NCBI RefSeq assembly: GCF_022808815.1
Contig: NZ_JAKZLC010000001.1
Span: forward strand, 372,001 to 436,000
DNA: 64,000 bases
From: Geothrix paludis
GTDB taxonomy: Bacteria > Acidobacteriota > Holophagae > Holophagales > Holophagaceae
Direction of reading: 5' to 3'
The notes under the pieces were generated by a model that was given only the letters and a program-made list of their open reading frames with translations, searched no databases and was not told the origin of the DNA. The translations under genes and the position numbers were made by a program. Positions 7,793 through 16,286 of the stretch are shown one piece after another; within the stretch, counting starts at the first letter, position 1, and each line of letters begins with the position of its first letter.

Positions 7793-8729
7793 AGGCGGAG
7801 AAGACCCCCGCATTCAAGGTGGCGGGGTCGGGCCAGGGGGCCGCCAGGGCGGTCTCCGCGTCCTCGAGGAGCTTGCCTTCCAGCCGGGCGCGCAAGCCCG
7901 GGTCCGGGGTCCAGCGCTTCCGGGCGAGCCAGGCCTCGAAGCGGGGCAGGGGGTCCTTGGCGGCCCACTGGGCCAGAAGCTGGGGATCCACGTAGCGCTG
8001 GTCGTCGTGCTCGGCGTGGCCTTTCATGCGGAAGGTCTCGCAGACGAGGAAGACGGGGCCCTTGCCCTCGAGGCAGTGCTGGCGGGCCTGCAGGCTGGCG
8101 GCATACACCTCCGCGGCGTCGTTGCCGTCCACCGTGAGGGTGAAGGCCCCCTGGGACCGGGCCGACATCCGCCCGGCCATCTGGCGCTCCGGGGGCGTGG
8201 AGAAGGCGTATCCGTTGGACTCCCCGACGACGATCAGGGGAAGCTGCTGCACCACCGCGAAGTTGAGGCCCTCGTAGAAGGCTCCGGTGGAGCTGCCGCC
8301 ATCGCCGATCCAGGTCATGGCCACGCGCCGCTCCCCCTTCTGGCGAAAGCTGAGGGCCACGCCCGCCATCACGGGGATGAGGGCGCCCAGCATGGAGGTG
8401 GGGGCCAGGATGCCTCTTTCCACCGCGCCGAAGTGGTTGTTGTGCTCCCGGCCCGCGGTGGGGCCGGTGGCGCGGCCCAGGTACTGGAGGAAGATCTCGA
8501 GTGGTGTGGCGCCCCGGACCAGCATGGAGCCCAGGTTGCGGATCATGGGGCCGATCACGTCGTCGGGCCCGAGGGCCATGGCGCTGGCGCAGGAGGTGGC
8601 CTCCTGGCCCAGGCTCCGATAGATGCTGCCGAGGGTCCTGCCCTGGCGGAAAAGCTTCACCAGGCGCTCTTCCGTGAGCCGGGTCAGGAGCATGGCCTCA
8701 TGAAGGCGGAGGGCGGTGTCGCGGTCCAT
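7791..8729 (-). CDS. TPP-dependent dehydrogenase E1 component, alpha subunit (orphan)
   Basis: This encodes 312 residues resembling the alpha subunit of pyruvate, acetoin or branched-chain 2-oxoacid dehydrogenase E1. The thiamine-diphosphate motif appears as WIGDGGSSTGAFYEGLNFA (GDG ... N), and the phosphorylation-loop-like stretch FRMKGHAEHDD is visible near residue 235. In complexes this subunit pairs with an E1 beta subunit and lipoyl E2 to decarboxylate a 2-oxoacid. No beta, E2 or E3 gene is adjacent, so the partner must be elsewhere or the substrate differs. The start codon is only 17 bases from the divergent GNAT start, with no ribosome site, which suggests a leaderless transcript. The substrate is not resolved. 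Confidence 0.82.
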   Translation of the reverse strand: MDRDTALRLHEAMLLTRLTEERLVKLFRQGRTLGSIYRSLGQEATSCASAMALGPDDVIGPMIRNLGSMLVRGATPLEIFLQYLGRATGPTAGREHNNHFGAVERGILAPTSMLGALIPVMAGVALSFRQKGERRVAMTWIGDGGSSTGAFYEGLNFAVVQQLPLIVVGESNGYAFSTPPERQMAGRMSARSQGAFTLTVDGNDAAEVYAASLQARQHCLEGKGPVFLVCETFRMKGHAEHDDQRYVDPQLLAQWAAKDPLPRFEAWLARKRWTPDPGLRARLEGKLLEDAETALAAPWPDPATLNAGVFSA

Positions 8730-8734
8730 CCGGT

Positions 8735-8741
8735 TAGCATA
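8735..8741. promoter_or_regulatory. Overlapping divergent -10-like elements
   Basis: Plus strand TAGCAT (8735-8740) ends exactly 6 bases before the GNAT ATG. Minus strand TATGCT (8741-8736) ends exactly 6 bases before the E1 alpha ATG. Both fit TANNNT, and both genes lack a ribosome site, consistent with two leaderless starts from one AT-containing core. Confidence 0.45.
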
Positions 8742-8746
8742 GACCC

Positions 8747-9229
8747 ATGCTGAACCTGCGCCCTGCCGTTCCTTCCGACGCCCCGTTGATCCTGCAGTAC
8801 ATCCGCGAATTGGCGGACTACGAGCGGGAGCCGGAAGCGGCGGTCGCCACGGAGGCGGACATCCATCGTTACGCCTTTTCGGAGCATCCCCTGGTGAAGG
8901 TGACCATGGCGGAGTGGGACGGCCAGCCTGCGGGCTTCGCCCTCTGGTTCCTGAACTTCAGCACCTGGGAAGGCAAGCCGGGCATCTACCTCGAGGACCT
9001 GTTCGTGCGGCCGGCCTTCCGGGGCAAGGGCATTGGCAAGGCCCTGCTCCAGCACCTGGCCGCGCTCGCCGTGAAGGAGGGCTGGACCCGCTTCGTCTGG
9101 CAGGTGCTCGATTGGAACACGCCGGCCATCGAGTTCTACGAGGCCCATGGCGCCAAGGTCATGCGGCCCTGGCTCACCTGCCGCGTGGAGGGCGAAGCCC
9201 TGGCCCGGCTGGCGCGGGGCGCCGACTGA
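8747..9229 (+). CDS. GNAT-family N-acetyltransferase
   Basis: This encodes 160 residues with the GNAT fold. Motif A is clear as LFVRPAFRGKGIGKALLQHLA at about residues 85-105, including the acetyl-CoA pyrophosphate loop RGKGIG. The C-terminal part (VLDWNTPAIEFYEAHGA) is typical of the diamine/spermidine acetyltransferase-like branch. It would transfer an acetyl group from acetyl-CoA to a small amine or an N-terminus; the substrate cannot be named from sequence. Its stop overlaps the start of cca (TGATG), so the two are co-translated. No ribosome site precedes the ATG. Confidence 0.88.
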   Translation: MLNLRPAVPSDAPLILQYIRELADYEREPEAAVATEADIHRYAFSEHPLVKVTMAEWDGQPAGFALWFLNFSTWEGKPGIYLEDLFVRPAFRGKGIGKALLQHLAALAVKEGWTRFVWQVLDWNTPAIEFYEAHGAKVMRPWLTCRVEGEALARLARGAD

Positions 9230-10578
9230 TGTGGGCCCCGCTGCGCCACCTCGAGGAGGCCCTGGGGCCCGAGGCGGAGCTGGTGGTGGTCGGCGGCGCC
9301 GTCCGCGATGAACTGCTGGGGCGTCCTCACACGGACTGGGACCTGGCCACGAAGCTGATGCCGAAGGCCGTGATGGACCGGGCCCGGGCCGCGGGCCTGA
9401 AGGCGATTCCCACGGGGCTGCAGCACGGCACGGTCACCGTGCTGCTGGAGGATCGGCCCATCGAGATCACCACGTTCCGGAGCGATGGGGATTATCTGGA
9501 CGGGCGGCATCCCGAGACGGTGCGACTGGGCGTCAGCCTGGAGGAAGACCTGTCTCGCCGCGACTTCACCATCAACGCCATGGCCCTTCCCGTGGGCGGC
9601 GGCGACCTGGTGGATCCCTTCGGTGGCAGGGCCGACCTGGAGACGCGGACCCTCCGGGCCGTGGGCGATCCGCTGCGCCGCTTCGCCGAGGACGGCCTCC
9701 GCACCCTGCGGGCATGCCGGTTCGCGGCCCAACTGGGCTTCGAGGTGGAAGCCGGGACCCTGGCGGCCATTCCCGAACGGCTGGAGGTTGCCCGCAAGGT
9801 GGCCGCGGAGCGGGTCCTCGCGGAACTCACCAAGCTGCTCTGCGGCCTGGAGCCCCACCGGGGGCTGGACCTCCTGGCGCGGACGGGGCTGCTGGACCTC
9901 TGGCTGGCGGAGCTGCGTCCCATGATCGGCTGCGGCCAGAACCGGCACCACCGATGGGATGTGTGGCGCCACACGCTGGAGGTGACGCGCCTGGTTCCGG
10001 CCGATACGGGGCTGCGCTGGGCCGCCCTGCTGCATGATGCCGGCAAGCCTGGCGCCCGCACCCTCGGGGACGAGGGTGAGACCCGGTTCCATGGGCACGA
10101 GGCCCGGTCCCTGGAGCTCACGGGCATCCTCCTGGAACGGCTCAAGGCCGCCCACGCGCTCCGGCGCGACGTCCTGGCCCTGGTCCGCCACCATGGCACC
10201 CATCCGACCGCGGATTGGAGCGACACGGCCTGCCGGCGCTTCCTGCGTCGGCTCGGGGAGGACGGGCTGACCCTGGCCCGCTGGGGGGCATTCCGCCTGG
10301 CGGATCAACGGGCGAAGGGCCTGGAGGTGGAGGCCCGGGAACAGGAGCACGCCGCCATCCTGGTCCGCCTTGAAGCCATGGCCGCCGCTGCTCCGCCCCT
10401 CTCGGTGAGGGCCCTGGCCCTGGACGGAGCGGCGCTCATGGCGCTGGCCGGACGCGGAGGCGGCCCCTGGCTGGGCGAGCTCCAGCGGGATCTGCTGGAG
10501 GCCGTGCTGGAGGACCCGTCGCTCAACACGCCGGACGCCCTCGCGGGCCTGGCTCGCCGAAGGCTCGAAAAGCCCTAG
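9229..10578 (+). CDS. cca: CCA tRNA nucleotidyltransferase with HD domain
   Basis: This encodes 449 residues from the ATG at 9229, which shares a base with the GNAT stop. The class-II nucleotidyltransferase head is clear: VVGGAVRDELLGR, the catalytic pair in TDWDLAT, RRDFTINAMAL and FAEDGLRTLRACRFAAQLGF. From about residue 250 an HD phosphohydrolase domain appears (NRHHRWDVWRHT, LLHDAGKP, HGHEARS). The enzyme builds or repairs the 3' CCA end of tRNAs. HD-containing versions may also remove cyclic phosphate at tRNA ends. A poly(A) polymerase role is less likely but not excluded. Its end overlaps the end of ispF by 4 bases. Confidence 0.93.
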   Translation: MWAPLRHLEEALGPEAELVVVGGAVRDELLGRPHTDWDLATKLMPKAVMDRARAAGLKAIPTGLQHGTVTVLLEDRPIEITTFRSDGDYLDGRHPETVRLGVSLEEDLSRRDFTINAMALPVGGGDLVDPFGGRADLETRTLRAVGDPLRRFAEDGLRTLRACRFAAQLGFEVEAGTLAAIPERLEVARKVAAERVLAELTKLLCGLEPHRGLDLLARTGLLDLWLAELRPMIGCGQNRHHRWDVWRHTLEVTRLVPADTGLRWAALLHDAGKPGARTLGDEGETRFHGHEARSLELTGILLERLKAAHALRRDVLALVRHHGTHPTADWSDTACRRFLRRLGEDGLTLARWGAFRLADQRAKGLEVEAREQEHAAILVRLEAMAAAAPPLSVRALALDGAALMALAGRGGGPWLGELQRDLLEAVLEDPSLNTPDALAGLARRRLEKP

Positions 10579-11066
10579 CGCCTCTCGATCAGCACCACGG
10601 CCTGGGCCGCGAGACCTTCGCCCCGGCCGGTGAAGCCCAGCTTCTCCGTGGTGGTGGCCTTCACGTTCAGGGCATCGCTGTGGATGCCCAGCACAGGGGC
10701 GATGCGATCGCGCATGCCCTGGCGGTGGGGGCCGATCTTGGGTCGCTCGCCGATGAGGCAGACATCGGCGTTCACCACCCGCCAGCCCCGCTCAGCGAGA
10801 TCGCCCATCACCCGCTCCAGCAGGCCCGCCGAGTCGGCGCCCCGATAGGCGGGATCCATGTCGGGGAAATGCTGTCCGATGTCGCCCAGGCCCGCGGCGC
10901 CCAGGAGCGCGTCCATGAGGGCGTGCAGCATGACGTCCGCGTCGCTGTGACCCGCCAGGCCCCGGTCATGCGGAATGTGGCAGCCCATGAGCATCAGCGG
11001 GCGGCCTTCTTCCGGTGCCGCGAAGCGATGGACGTCGAACCCCATGCCTGTGTGGAAGGCGTTCAT
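10575..11066 (-). CDS. ispF: 2-C-methyl-D-erythritol 2,4-cyclodiphosphate synthase
   Basis: This encodes 163 residues, standard for IspF. The metal ligands are in GFDVHRF (Asp and His) and a later His (HALMDALLGAAGLGDIGQHFPD). The signature SDADVMLHALMDA, the FPDMDP stretch and ATTTEKLGFTGRGEG are all present. It cyclises CDP-ME 2-phosphate in the MEP isoprenoid pathway, consistent with prenyl supply for the UbiA enzyme at 15236. The start (11066) overlaps the histidine kinase stop by 4 bases (ATGA), an unusual operon partner. The longer frame upstream is a shadow of the kinase and was rejected. Confidence 0.95.
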   Translation of the reverse strand: MNAFHTGMGFDVHRFAAPEEGRPLMLMGCHIPHDRGLAGHSDADVMLHALMDALLGAAGLGDIGQHFPDMDPAYRGADSAGLLERVMGDLAERGWRVVNADVCLIGERPKIGPHRQGMRDRIAPVLGIHSDALNVKATTTEKLGFTGRGEGLAAQAVVLIERR

Positions 11067-12592
11067 ACCCGCTCTGCTCCCAGGTTGCGGTGCTCTCCCG
11101 TGGACTCGTCCGGCAGCCGGTGGTCCTCCGTGATGGGATGGTCCGGCAGGAGGATGATGACCTCGGTCCCTTGGCCCTCCTCGCTGAGGAATTCCAGGGT
11201 GCCCCCGTGCTCCTCGACGATCTTCTTCACGGTGGCCATGCCAAGACCCGTCCCCTTCTTCTTCCCGTAGCTGAAGAAAGGTTCGAAGATCCGCTTGACG
11301 ACGCGCTTGGGGATGCCGCGGCCCTGATCCTTCACCCGGATCTGAACCCCGCCCGTGGTCTGGATCCAGTTCACGAGGATCTCGCCGCTCATGCCGACGG
11401 TGGCGTCCATGGCGTTGGCCAGGAGGTTCTCCATGACCCGGGTGAACCGGGCGGGATCCAGCTTGATCAGGCAGGGCGGACCTTCGGCCTGGAGGGTCAC
11501 GCCCATCTCGGCGGCACGGGGCACCAGGGGCTCGATGACGGCCTCCAGGAAGGGCCGGAGATCCACTGTTTCTCTCCGGGGCTCCCGCACCTTGGCGAAA
11601 TCGAGCACGTCCTGGCTCAGGTGCGTGAGGCGATCCACGCATTCCAGGATCTTGCGGCAGTGGTGGCGGACCTTGGTGTCCTCGGTGGACAGCTCCAGCA
11701 GGTCCGCGTGGCCGCGGAGCACGAAGAGCCCGTTCTTGAAGTCATGGACGATGGAACTGGCCACCTGGCCCACTGTGGCGAGCACGTGGCTGCGCAGGTT
11801 CTCCTCGGACAGCCTCGAACGCTCGATGGCGATGGCGCAGAGCGAGACGATGGCCTCGAAGGTCGGCCGGTCCGGCGGTTCGATGATGGGGCGGCGGCTG
11901 TCGAGGTAGACCACGCCGATGCGCCGCCCCTGGAGCAGCAGGGGAAGGCAGAGGATGGTCTTCAGCTCCAACCGCTGGATCGAGTGCTGGCTGAGCAGCT
12001 GGCCGTCCTCGGCAACGTTGAGGATCCAGATGGGATCCCCGGTCTCGAACACCTTGTGGACGCTGGACATGGACAGCTGGATCTGGCCCTCGAGCTCCTG
12101 GCCCAGGTTGCGCTGGACCCGGCAGGCCAGCTCGCCATCCTCCAGGAGCATGAGGAAGCCCCGGTCCGTCCCGGAGATGCTGAGCAGGCGGTCCAGGGAC
12201 TGCTCGAGCATGTCCTCGAGATCGGATTCCTGGGCCAGGAGCTGGGCCGCATCGAGGATGGCCTGGAGGTGGATCTCCGAGCTGCTGTGGTCCGTGCGGA
12301 CCAGGGTCAGCGTGTAGGCGCTGTCCGCCAGGAGCAGGGGAGTCCCGGGCTCCCAGGCCTGGCGCTCCGTCAGTGGCTGACCCATGTAAAAGCTGCCATG
12401 GGTGGTCTTGAGATCCTCGACCCACCAGGTGTCGTCCTGCAACTCCAGGCGCAAGTGGCTGCGGCTGATCATGTTGTCGGACAGCACCACGTCGCAGAGG
12501 CTCTGCCGTCCCACGGTGACCGAGCGGGCGAGGGGCACGGAACGCTCGAACCCGTGCCGGTCTCGAATCAGGAGCTGGTAGCGCTGGGCCAC
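11063..12592 (-). CDS. FHA-GAF sensor histidine kinase
   Basis: This encodes 509 residues starting with GTG at 12592, preceded by GGGAG. The N-terminal FHA domain (about 1-100) carries VGRQSLCDVVLSD, SRSHLRLE and THGSFYMG. A GAF domain (about 110-260) follows, then the H-box SSIVHDFKNG with His283, and an HATPase domain with N box ENLLANAMDA and G boxes DQGRGIPK and GTGLGMATV. There is no membrane helix, so it is a soluble kinase that can read phosphothreonine through FHA and a small ligand through GAF. No response regulator is adjacent. It is translationally coupled to ispF. Confidence 0.9.
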   Translation of the reverse strand: MAQRYQLLIRDRHGFERSVPLARSVTVGRQSLCDVVLSDNMISRSHLRLELQDDTWWVEDLKTTHGSFYMGQPLTERQAWEPGTPLLLADSAYTLTLVRTDHSSSEIHLQAILDAAQLLAQESDLEDMLEQSLDRLLSISGTDRGFLMLLEDGELACRVQRNLGQELEGQIQLSMSSVHKVFETGDPIWILNVAEDGQLLSQHSIQRLELKTILCLPLLLQGRRIGVVYLDSRRPIIEPPDRPTFEAIVSLCAIAIERSRLSEENLRSHVLATVGQVASSIVHDFKNGLFVLRGHADLLELSTEDTKVRHHCRKILECVDRLTHLSQDVLDFAKVREPRRETVDLRPFLEAVIEPLVPRAAEMGVTLQAEGPPCLIKLDPARFTRVMENLLANAMDATVGMSGEILVNWIQTTGGVQIRVKDQGRGIPKRVVKRIFEPFFSYGKKKGTGLGMATVKKIVEEHGGTLEFLSEEGQGTEVIILLPDHPITEDHRLPDESTGEHRNLGAERV

Positions 12593-12702
12593 GGCATCTC
12601 CCGGGCAGGCGTCATGGGATAAGGGGGGCTTAGGACTGCGAACCCAAGATTATCCGGCCATCGGCTGGACACAAGTGGAAGACCCGTGAGGGAATAGAAG
12701 TC

Positions 12703-13716
12703 ATGCACCGGCATCCTGACCTCGATCCCTCCACGAACCTGGAGGACCCCGTTGAATACTCGCTGAGGCCCCAGCGCCTCCAGGAATATATCGGCCAGGC
12801 CAAGGTGAAAGCCCGGTTGGAGATCGCCCTCCAGGCCGCCTCGAAGCGCGGGGAGGTGATGGATCATGTGCTCCTGTTCGGCCCACCGGGGCTGGGCAAG
12901 ACCACCCTCGCGCACGTGCTCGCCAACGAGATGGGCGCGCCCTGCAAGGTCATCCAGGCCCCGGCGCTGGAGAAGAAGGGGGACCTGGCGGCCATCCTCA
13001 CGAACCTGGAGGCGGGGGAGTTCCTCTTCATTGACGAGGTCCACCGCCTGTCGGCGCCCATCGAGGAGATGCTCTACTCGGCCATGGAGGACCGCAAGCT
13101 GGACATCCTCATCGGCCAGGGACCCAGCGCCCAGACCCTGAAGGTGGATCTGCGGCCCTTCACCCTGGTGGGCGCCACCACGCGCGCCGGACTCATCTCG
13201 AAACCCCTGCACGATCGCTTCGGCATGGTCCATCGCCTGGAGTTCTACACCCGGGCGGACCTGGCCATCATCGCCCGCCGGTCGGCGGACCTCCTGGGCA
13301 TCCACCTGGCCCCGGAGGGCGCCGAGGCCATCGCCCGCCGGAGCCGGGGGACGCCGCGCATCTGCAACCGCCTGCTCCGGCGCTGCCGGGACTACGCCGA
13401 GGTGAAGGGCGACGGGACCATCACCGTGGAATCCGCCGAGGCCTGCCTGAAGCTTCACGAGGTGGACGACCTGGGCCTGGATGGCCTGGACCGGGAGTAT
13501 CTCCAGGCCATCTGCCACAAGCATCGGGGCGGCCCCGTGGGCCTGCGGACCCTGGCCGCCGCGCTGGGCGAGGATGAGGGGGCGCTCGAGGATCTGGTGG
13601 AGCCCTACCTCATGCAGGTGGGCTTCCTGGATCGCACGCCCCAGGGCCGGAAGGCCACCGATGCGGCCTACGCCTATCTGGGGGTGAAGTCCGATCCGGG
13701 GCCGCTGTTCCGCTGA
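12703..13716 (+). CDS. ruvB: Holliday junction branch-migration helicase RuvB
   Basis: This encodes 337 residues, normal for RuvB. Walker A GPPGLGKT is at 60-67, Walker B FLFIDEVHR at about 107-115, and the sensor stretch LVGATTRAGLISKPLHDRFG is present. The C-terminal winged-helix region ends with DRTPQGRKATDAAYAYLG. It is the hexameric ATP motor that drives branch migration with RuvA before RuvC cuts. ruvA and ruvC are not in this window, so the usual cluster is broken up here. The stop abuts the stop of the convergent bactofilin gene with no spacer. No strong ribosome site is visible at the ATG. Confidence 0.97.
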   Translation: MHRHPDLDPSTNLEDPVEYSLRPQRLQEYIGQAKVKARLEIALQAASKRGEVMDHVLLFGPPGLGKTTLAHVLANEMGAPCKVIQAPALEKKGDLAAILTNLEAGEFLFIDEVHRLSAPIEEMLYSAMEDRKLDILIGQGPSAQTLKVDLRPFTLVGATTRAGLISKPLHDRFGMVHRLEFYTRADLAIIARRSADLLGIHLAPEGAEAIARRSRGTPRICNRLLRRCRDYAEVKGDGTITVESAEACLKLHEVDDLGLDGLDREYLQAICHKHRGGPVGLRTLAAALGEDEGALEDLVEPYLMQVGFLDRTPQGRKATDAAYAYLGVKSDPGPLFR

Positions 13717-14178
13717 TCAGAACTTGGCGTCGATCGTGTCCTGGGCCTGCGACCCGGTGGAGGACATGGCGAGGGTTCCGCCCTTGGCGGCGTTCGCAAG
13801 CTCCAGGGTACGGGTCTGATCCCGGCGGACACAGACGCCCTGGAGGGTGCCGCCCTCGTCGACGACCAGGGAGCCGACCTCGACGTCTCCCTCCACGTAG
13901 CCCGTGCCATGGATCTCCAGGCACTCGGTGATCTTCATGGTCCCTTCGGCGCGGCCGGTCACCACGAGGTGCTTGGCGTAGATGGTCCCCTTCACCATGC
14001 CGCCCGGGGCGATGGAGATCTCGCCGGTGGATTGGATGATCCCCTCCACGGTGCCTTCGATGCGCAGGCTCTGGGAGCCCGTGTGGATCTCTCCGGTGAG
14101 AATCACGTCCTTGCCGAGGATCGAGTGGATCGCGGGGGCGGAATCGGGCTTGGGCTTGTTGGTGCGGAATACGGCCAT
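13717..14178 (-). CDS. Bactofilin-family cytoskeletal protein
   Basis: This encodes 153 residues. A short N-terminal tail is followed by a DUF583/bactofilin beta-helix core at about residues 18-120 with repeating hydrophobic-Gly steps (LTGEIHTGSQSLRIEGTVEG, GMVKGTIYAKHLVVTGRAEG). The C-terminal tail is disordered and ends in KF. Bactofilins polymerise without nucleotides and scaffold cell-wall enzymes. It lies 19 bases after an M23 peptidase gene on the same strand; in several bacteria bactofilins and M23 enzymes act together on cell shape. The gene converges on ruvB with no gap. Confidence 0.9.
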   Translation of the reverse strand: MAVFRTNKPKPDSAPAIHSILGKDVILTGEIHTGSQSLRIEGTVEGIIQSTGEISIAPGGMVKGTIYAKHLVVTGRAEGTMKITECLEIHGTGYVEGDVEVGSLVVDEGGTLQGVCVRRDQTRTLELANAAKGGTLAMSSTGSQAQDTIDAKF

Positions 14179-14197
14179 GGGTTGCTCCTTCGGGGGG

Positions 14198-15175
14198 TCA
14201 GGACGATTTGCGCAGCGCCCGGATCCACTGGCGCTGGAGACGCAGGTAGGGCTGGGGGTTCGTGGGCTTGCCGTTCAGCCGCACTTCGTAATGGAGATGG
14301 ACCCCGGTGGCGTTCCCCGAGCGTCCCATCGTGCCCAGGATATCCCCGCGGGACACTTTCTGCCCGGCCTTGACGTTCACGTGGTTCATGTGGGCGTACA
14401 AGGTTTCCTGCTCGTTGTTGTGCCGCACGCGGACGCCCCAGCCGTAGCGGTCCATCCAGCCGGCTTCTTCCACCTCGCCGTCAGCGGTGACCTGGATCGG
14501 CGTGTCGAGGGCGTTGCTGATGTCGATGCCCGTGTGGTAGCCCAGCAGTCCATCCCCTTCCTCGTTGGGCCGGGAGAACGGATTGACGCGTACCCCGAAC
14601 CCCGAGCTGAGGTAGCCGGCCGTGGGCGGGATGGAGGGCGTGTGCGCCCAGGCCCGGAGCACGGGCTCCATCCTGGCCCGCACGACGGCCGCCTGCTTGG
14701 TGGTGTAGTCGAGGTCCTGCTTGAGGCGGGATAGCTTCTCCTGGGTTCCGGGAGGCGGCGGGGCGGGGGGTTGCACAGGTTGCCCGGGCGGCGGGGGCAG
14801 GGGCGAAGTGGTGGAGGCCTTCGGATCCAGGAGCTTCAGCAGCTCCGTCTGCTGCTGCCGGAGGGTCGTCACCTCGGCCTCGAGGGCCTGGGCCTGATCC
14901 AGGGAGGACCGGAGCTGCTCCTGCTGCTCCACCGTCTCTTTCTGGAGCCGGCTGAAGCTCATGATCTTCTTGGTGGCCCAGAATCCGTAGCCGGAACCAA
15001 TCATCGCCAGGGCTGAAAAACCGGCCACGAGTCCGATTCCCCAGAGCAGCATCCGGCGAGTGAGGGACCAGCGGAGGGTGCGATGGCTGAAGACGACCAT
15101 CACGGTGAGCCACCCCACGGGATCGGGGCGGCTGGAGCGCACGGCGAGTCGGCGTTCGGGCTGGTGAGTGGACAT
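14198..15175 (-). CDS. Membrane-anchored M23 family metallopeptidase
   Basis: This encodes 325 residues. There is a basic cytoplasmic start and one membrane helix at about 44-65. A periplasmic coiled coil (about 75-115, rich in Gln/Glu/Leu) and a Pro-rich linker (about 122-145) follow, then a LytM/M23 domain. Zinc ligands are visible in GYHTGIDIS and HLHYEV, and GNATGVHLHYEV is the classic end motif. It would cleave peptidoglycan cross-bridges. Partnership with the bactofilin 19 bases downstream is inferred from the gene pair and the cytoplasmic/TM/periplasmic layout. Confidence 0.9.
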   Translation of the reverse strand: MSTHQPERRLAVRSSRPDPVGWLTVMVVFSHRTLRWSLTRRMLLWGIGLVAGFSALAMIGSGYGFWATKKIMSFSRLQKETVEQQEQLRSSLDQAQALEAEVTTLRQQQTELLKLLDPKASTTSPLPPPPGQPVQPPAPPPPGTQEKLSRLKQDLDYTTKQAAVVRARMEPVLRAWAHTPSIPPTAGYLSSGFGVRVNPFSRPNEEGDGLLGYHTGIDISNALDTPIQVTADGEVEEAGWMDRYGWGVRVRHNNEQETLYAHMNHVNVKAGQKVSRGDILGTMGRSGNATGVHLHYEVRLNGKPTNPQPYLRLQRQWIRALRKSS

Positions 15176-15235
15176 GGCCTCTCAGCATACCTGGGAATCC
15201 ATGATGGATCGACTCGCCTTCTTACAACGAACGAT

Positions 15236-16222
15236 CTAGACCGGAGCCAGGAGCGAGCGCGATAGCCACCACTCCAAGGCATGGGCGAGGAAAAACACGA
15301 GTCCCACAAGGCTGTTCAACGTGAAGAAAGCCTGGTCGATGCGGGACAGGTCACCACCCCGGACCAGCCACTGCTCCTTGGCGAGCATGACCGCCACAGT
15401 GGCCCATCCGGCCCAGGCGATCAGATGGCTGCCCATGTGGACGTTGAACATGGCCCAGGCCGCCAGGGCCAGGAGGTGGAAGGCGCGGGAAAGGGCCAGG
15501 GCGCCGCCAGTGCCCAGCCTGACGGGCATGGAATGCAGCCCCTTGTCGCGGTCATAGCCCTGGTCCTGGAGGGAATAGAGGATGTCGAAGCCCGCGGTCC
15601 AGGCCAGGACGCCCCCGGAGAGCCAAAGGGCCGGGGCCTCGATGCGTCCCGACACGGCAATCCAGGCCCCCAGGGGCGCTCCGGAGAGGGAGAGGCCCAG
15701 CACCACGTGGGCCCAGGAGGTGAAGCGCTTGCAGAGCGAGTAGCCCAGGATGATCACGAGGGCCAGCGGCGAGAGGGCCCAGGTGAGGGGTCCCAGGGCG
15801 CCGGCCGCCAGGCCGAAGAGGACGATCCCCGCCCCCATCAGGAGCATGGCGCCGGCCCGGGAGACCCGGCCCGCGGGCAGGGCCCGGCTCGCGGTGCGAG
15901 GGTTCTCCGCGTCCACGTCCACGTCCACCAGGCGGTTGAAGGTCATGGCCGCCGTGCGCGCCCCCACCATGGCCGCCAGGATCCAGAGGATCGTGCGGAG
16001 GGGTGGGATTCCCTGAGCCGCCCCCAGCGCCCCCAGGAAGGCGAAGGGCAGGGCGAAGACCGTGTGCTCGAACTTGATCATGTCGAGCAGTTCGCGGGTG
16101 TGGCGCAGGGGGGAGAGGCCAGGCTCCGGGGCCGGGGCAGGCCCGCCGGTGGGTGCCTCCGTCCCATCCCGGGGGGGCTCCTCCACGGGATGGGGCTCCT
16201 GGGCCGGATCAGGGTGGTTCAT
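15236..16222 (-). CDS. UbiA-family prenyltransferase (4-hydroxybenzoate/MqnP-like)
   Basis: About 328 residues from the ATG at 16222. ATGs at 16234 and 16243 are also possible, as none has a strong ribosome site. After a Pro/Glu-rich N-terminal tail there are eight or nine hydrophobic segments. Motif 1 is FNRLVDVDVDAENPRT (N-x-x-x-D-x-x-x-D) and motif 2 is YSLQDQGYDRDKGLHSMP, both needed for Mg-prenyl diphosphate binding. The enzyme attaches a polyprenyl chain to an aromatic ring for quinone synthesis. In menaquinone users the close homologue MqnP of the futalosine route looks the same, so ubiA versus mqnP is left open. Confidence 0.85.
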   Translation of the reverse strand: MNHPDPAQEPHPVEEPPRDGTEAPTGGPAPAPEPGLSPLRHTRELLDMIKFEHTVFALPFAFLGALGAAQGIPPLRTILWILAAMVGARTAAMTFNRLVDVDVDAENPRTASRALPAGRVSRAGAMLLMGAGIVLFGLAAGALGPLTWALSPLALVIILGYSLCKRFTSWAHVVLGLSLSGAPLGAWIAVSGRIEAPALWLSGGVLAWTAGFDILYSLQDQGYDRDKGLHSMPVRLGTGGALALSRAFHLLALAAWAMFNVHMGSHLIAWAGWATVAVMLAKEQWLVRGGDLSRIDQAFFTLNSLVGLVFFLAHALEWWLSRSLLAPV

Positions 16223-16286
16223 CGGTCTGTCCATTGAATACATGATCCAGTGAATCAGGGTCGCTGTCTTGGGGTGGATTGGCGGC

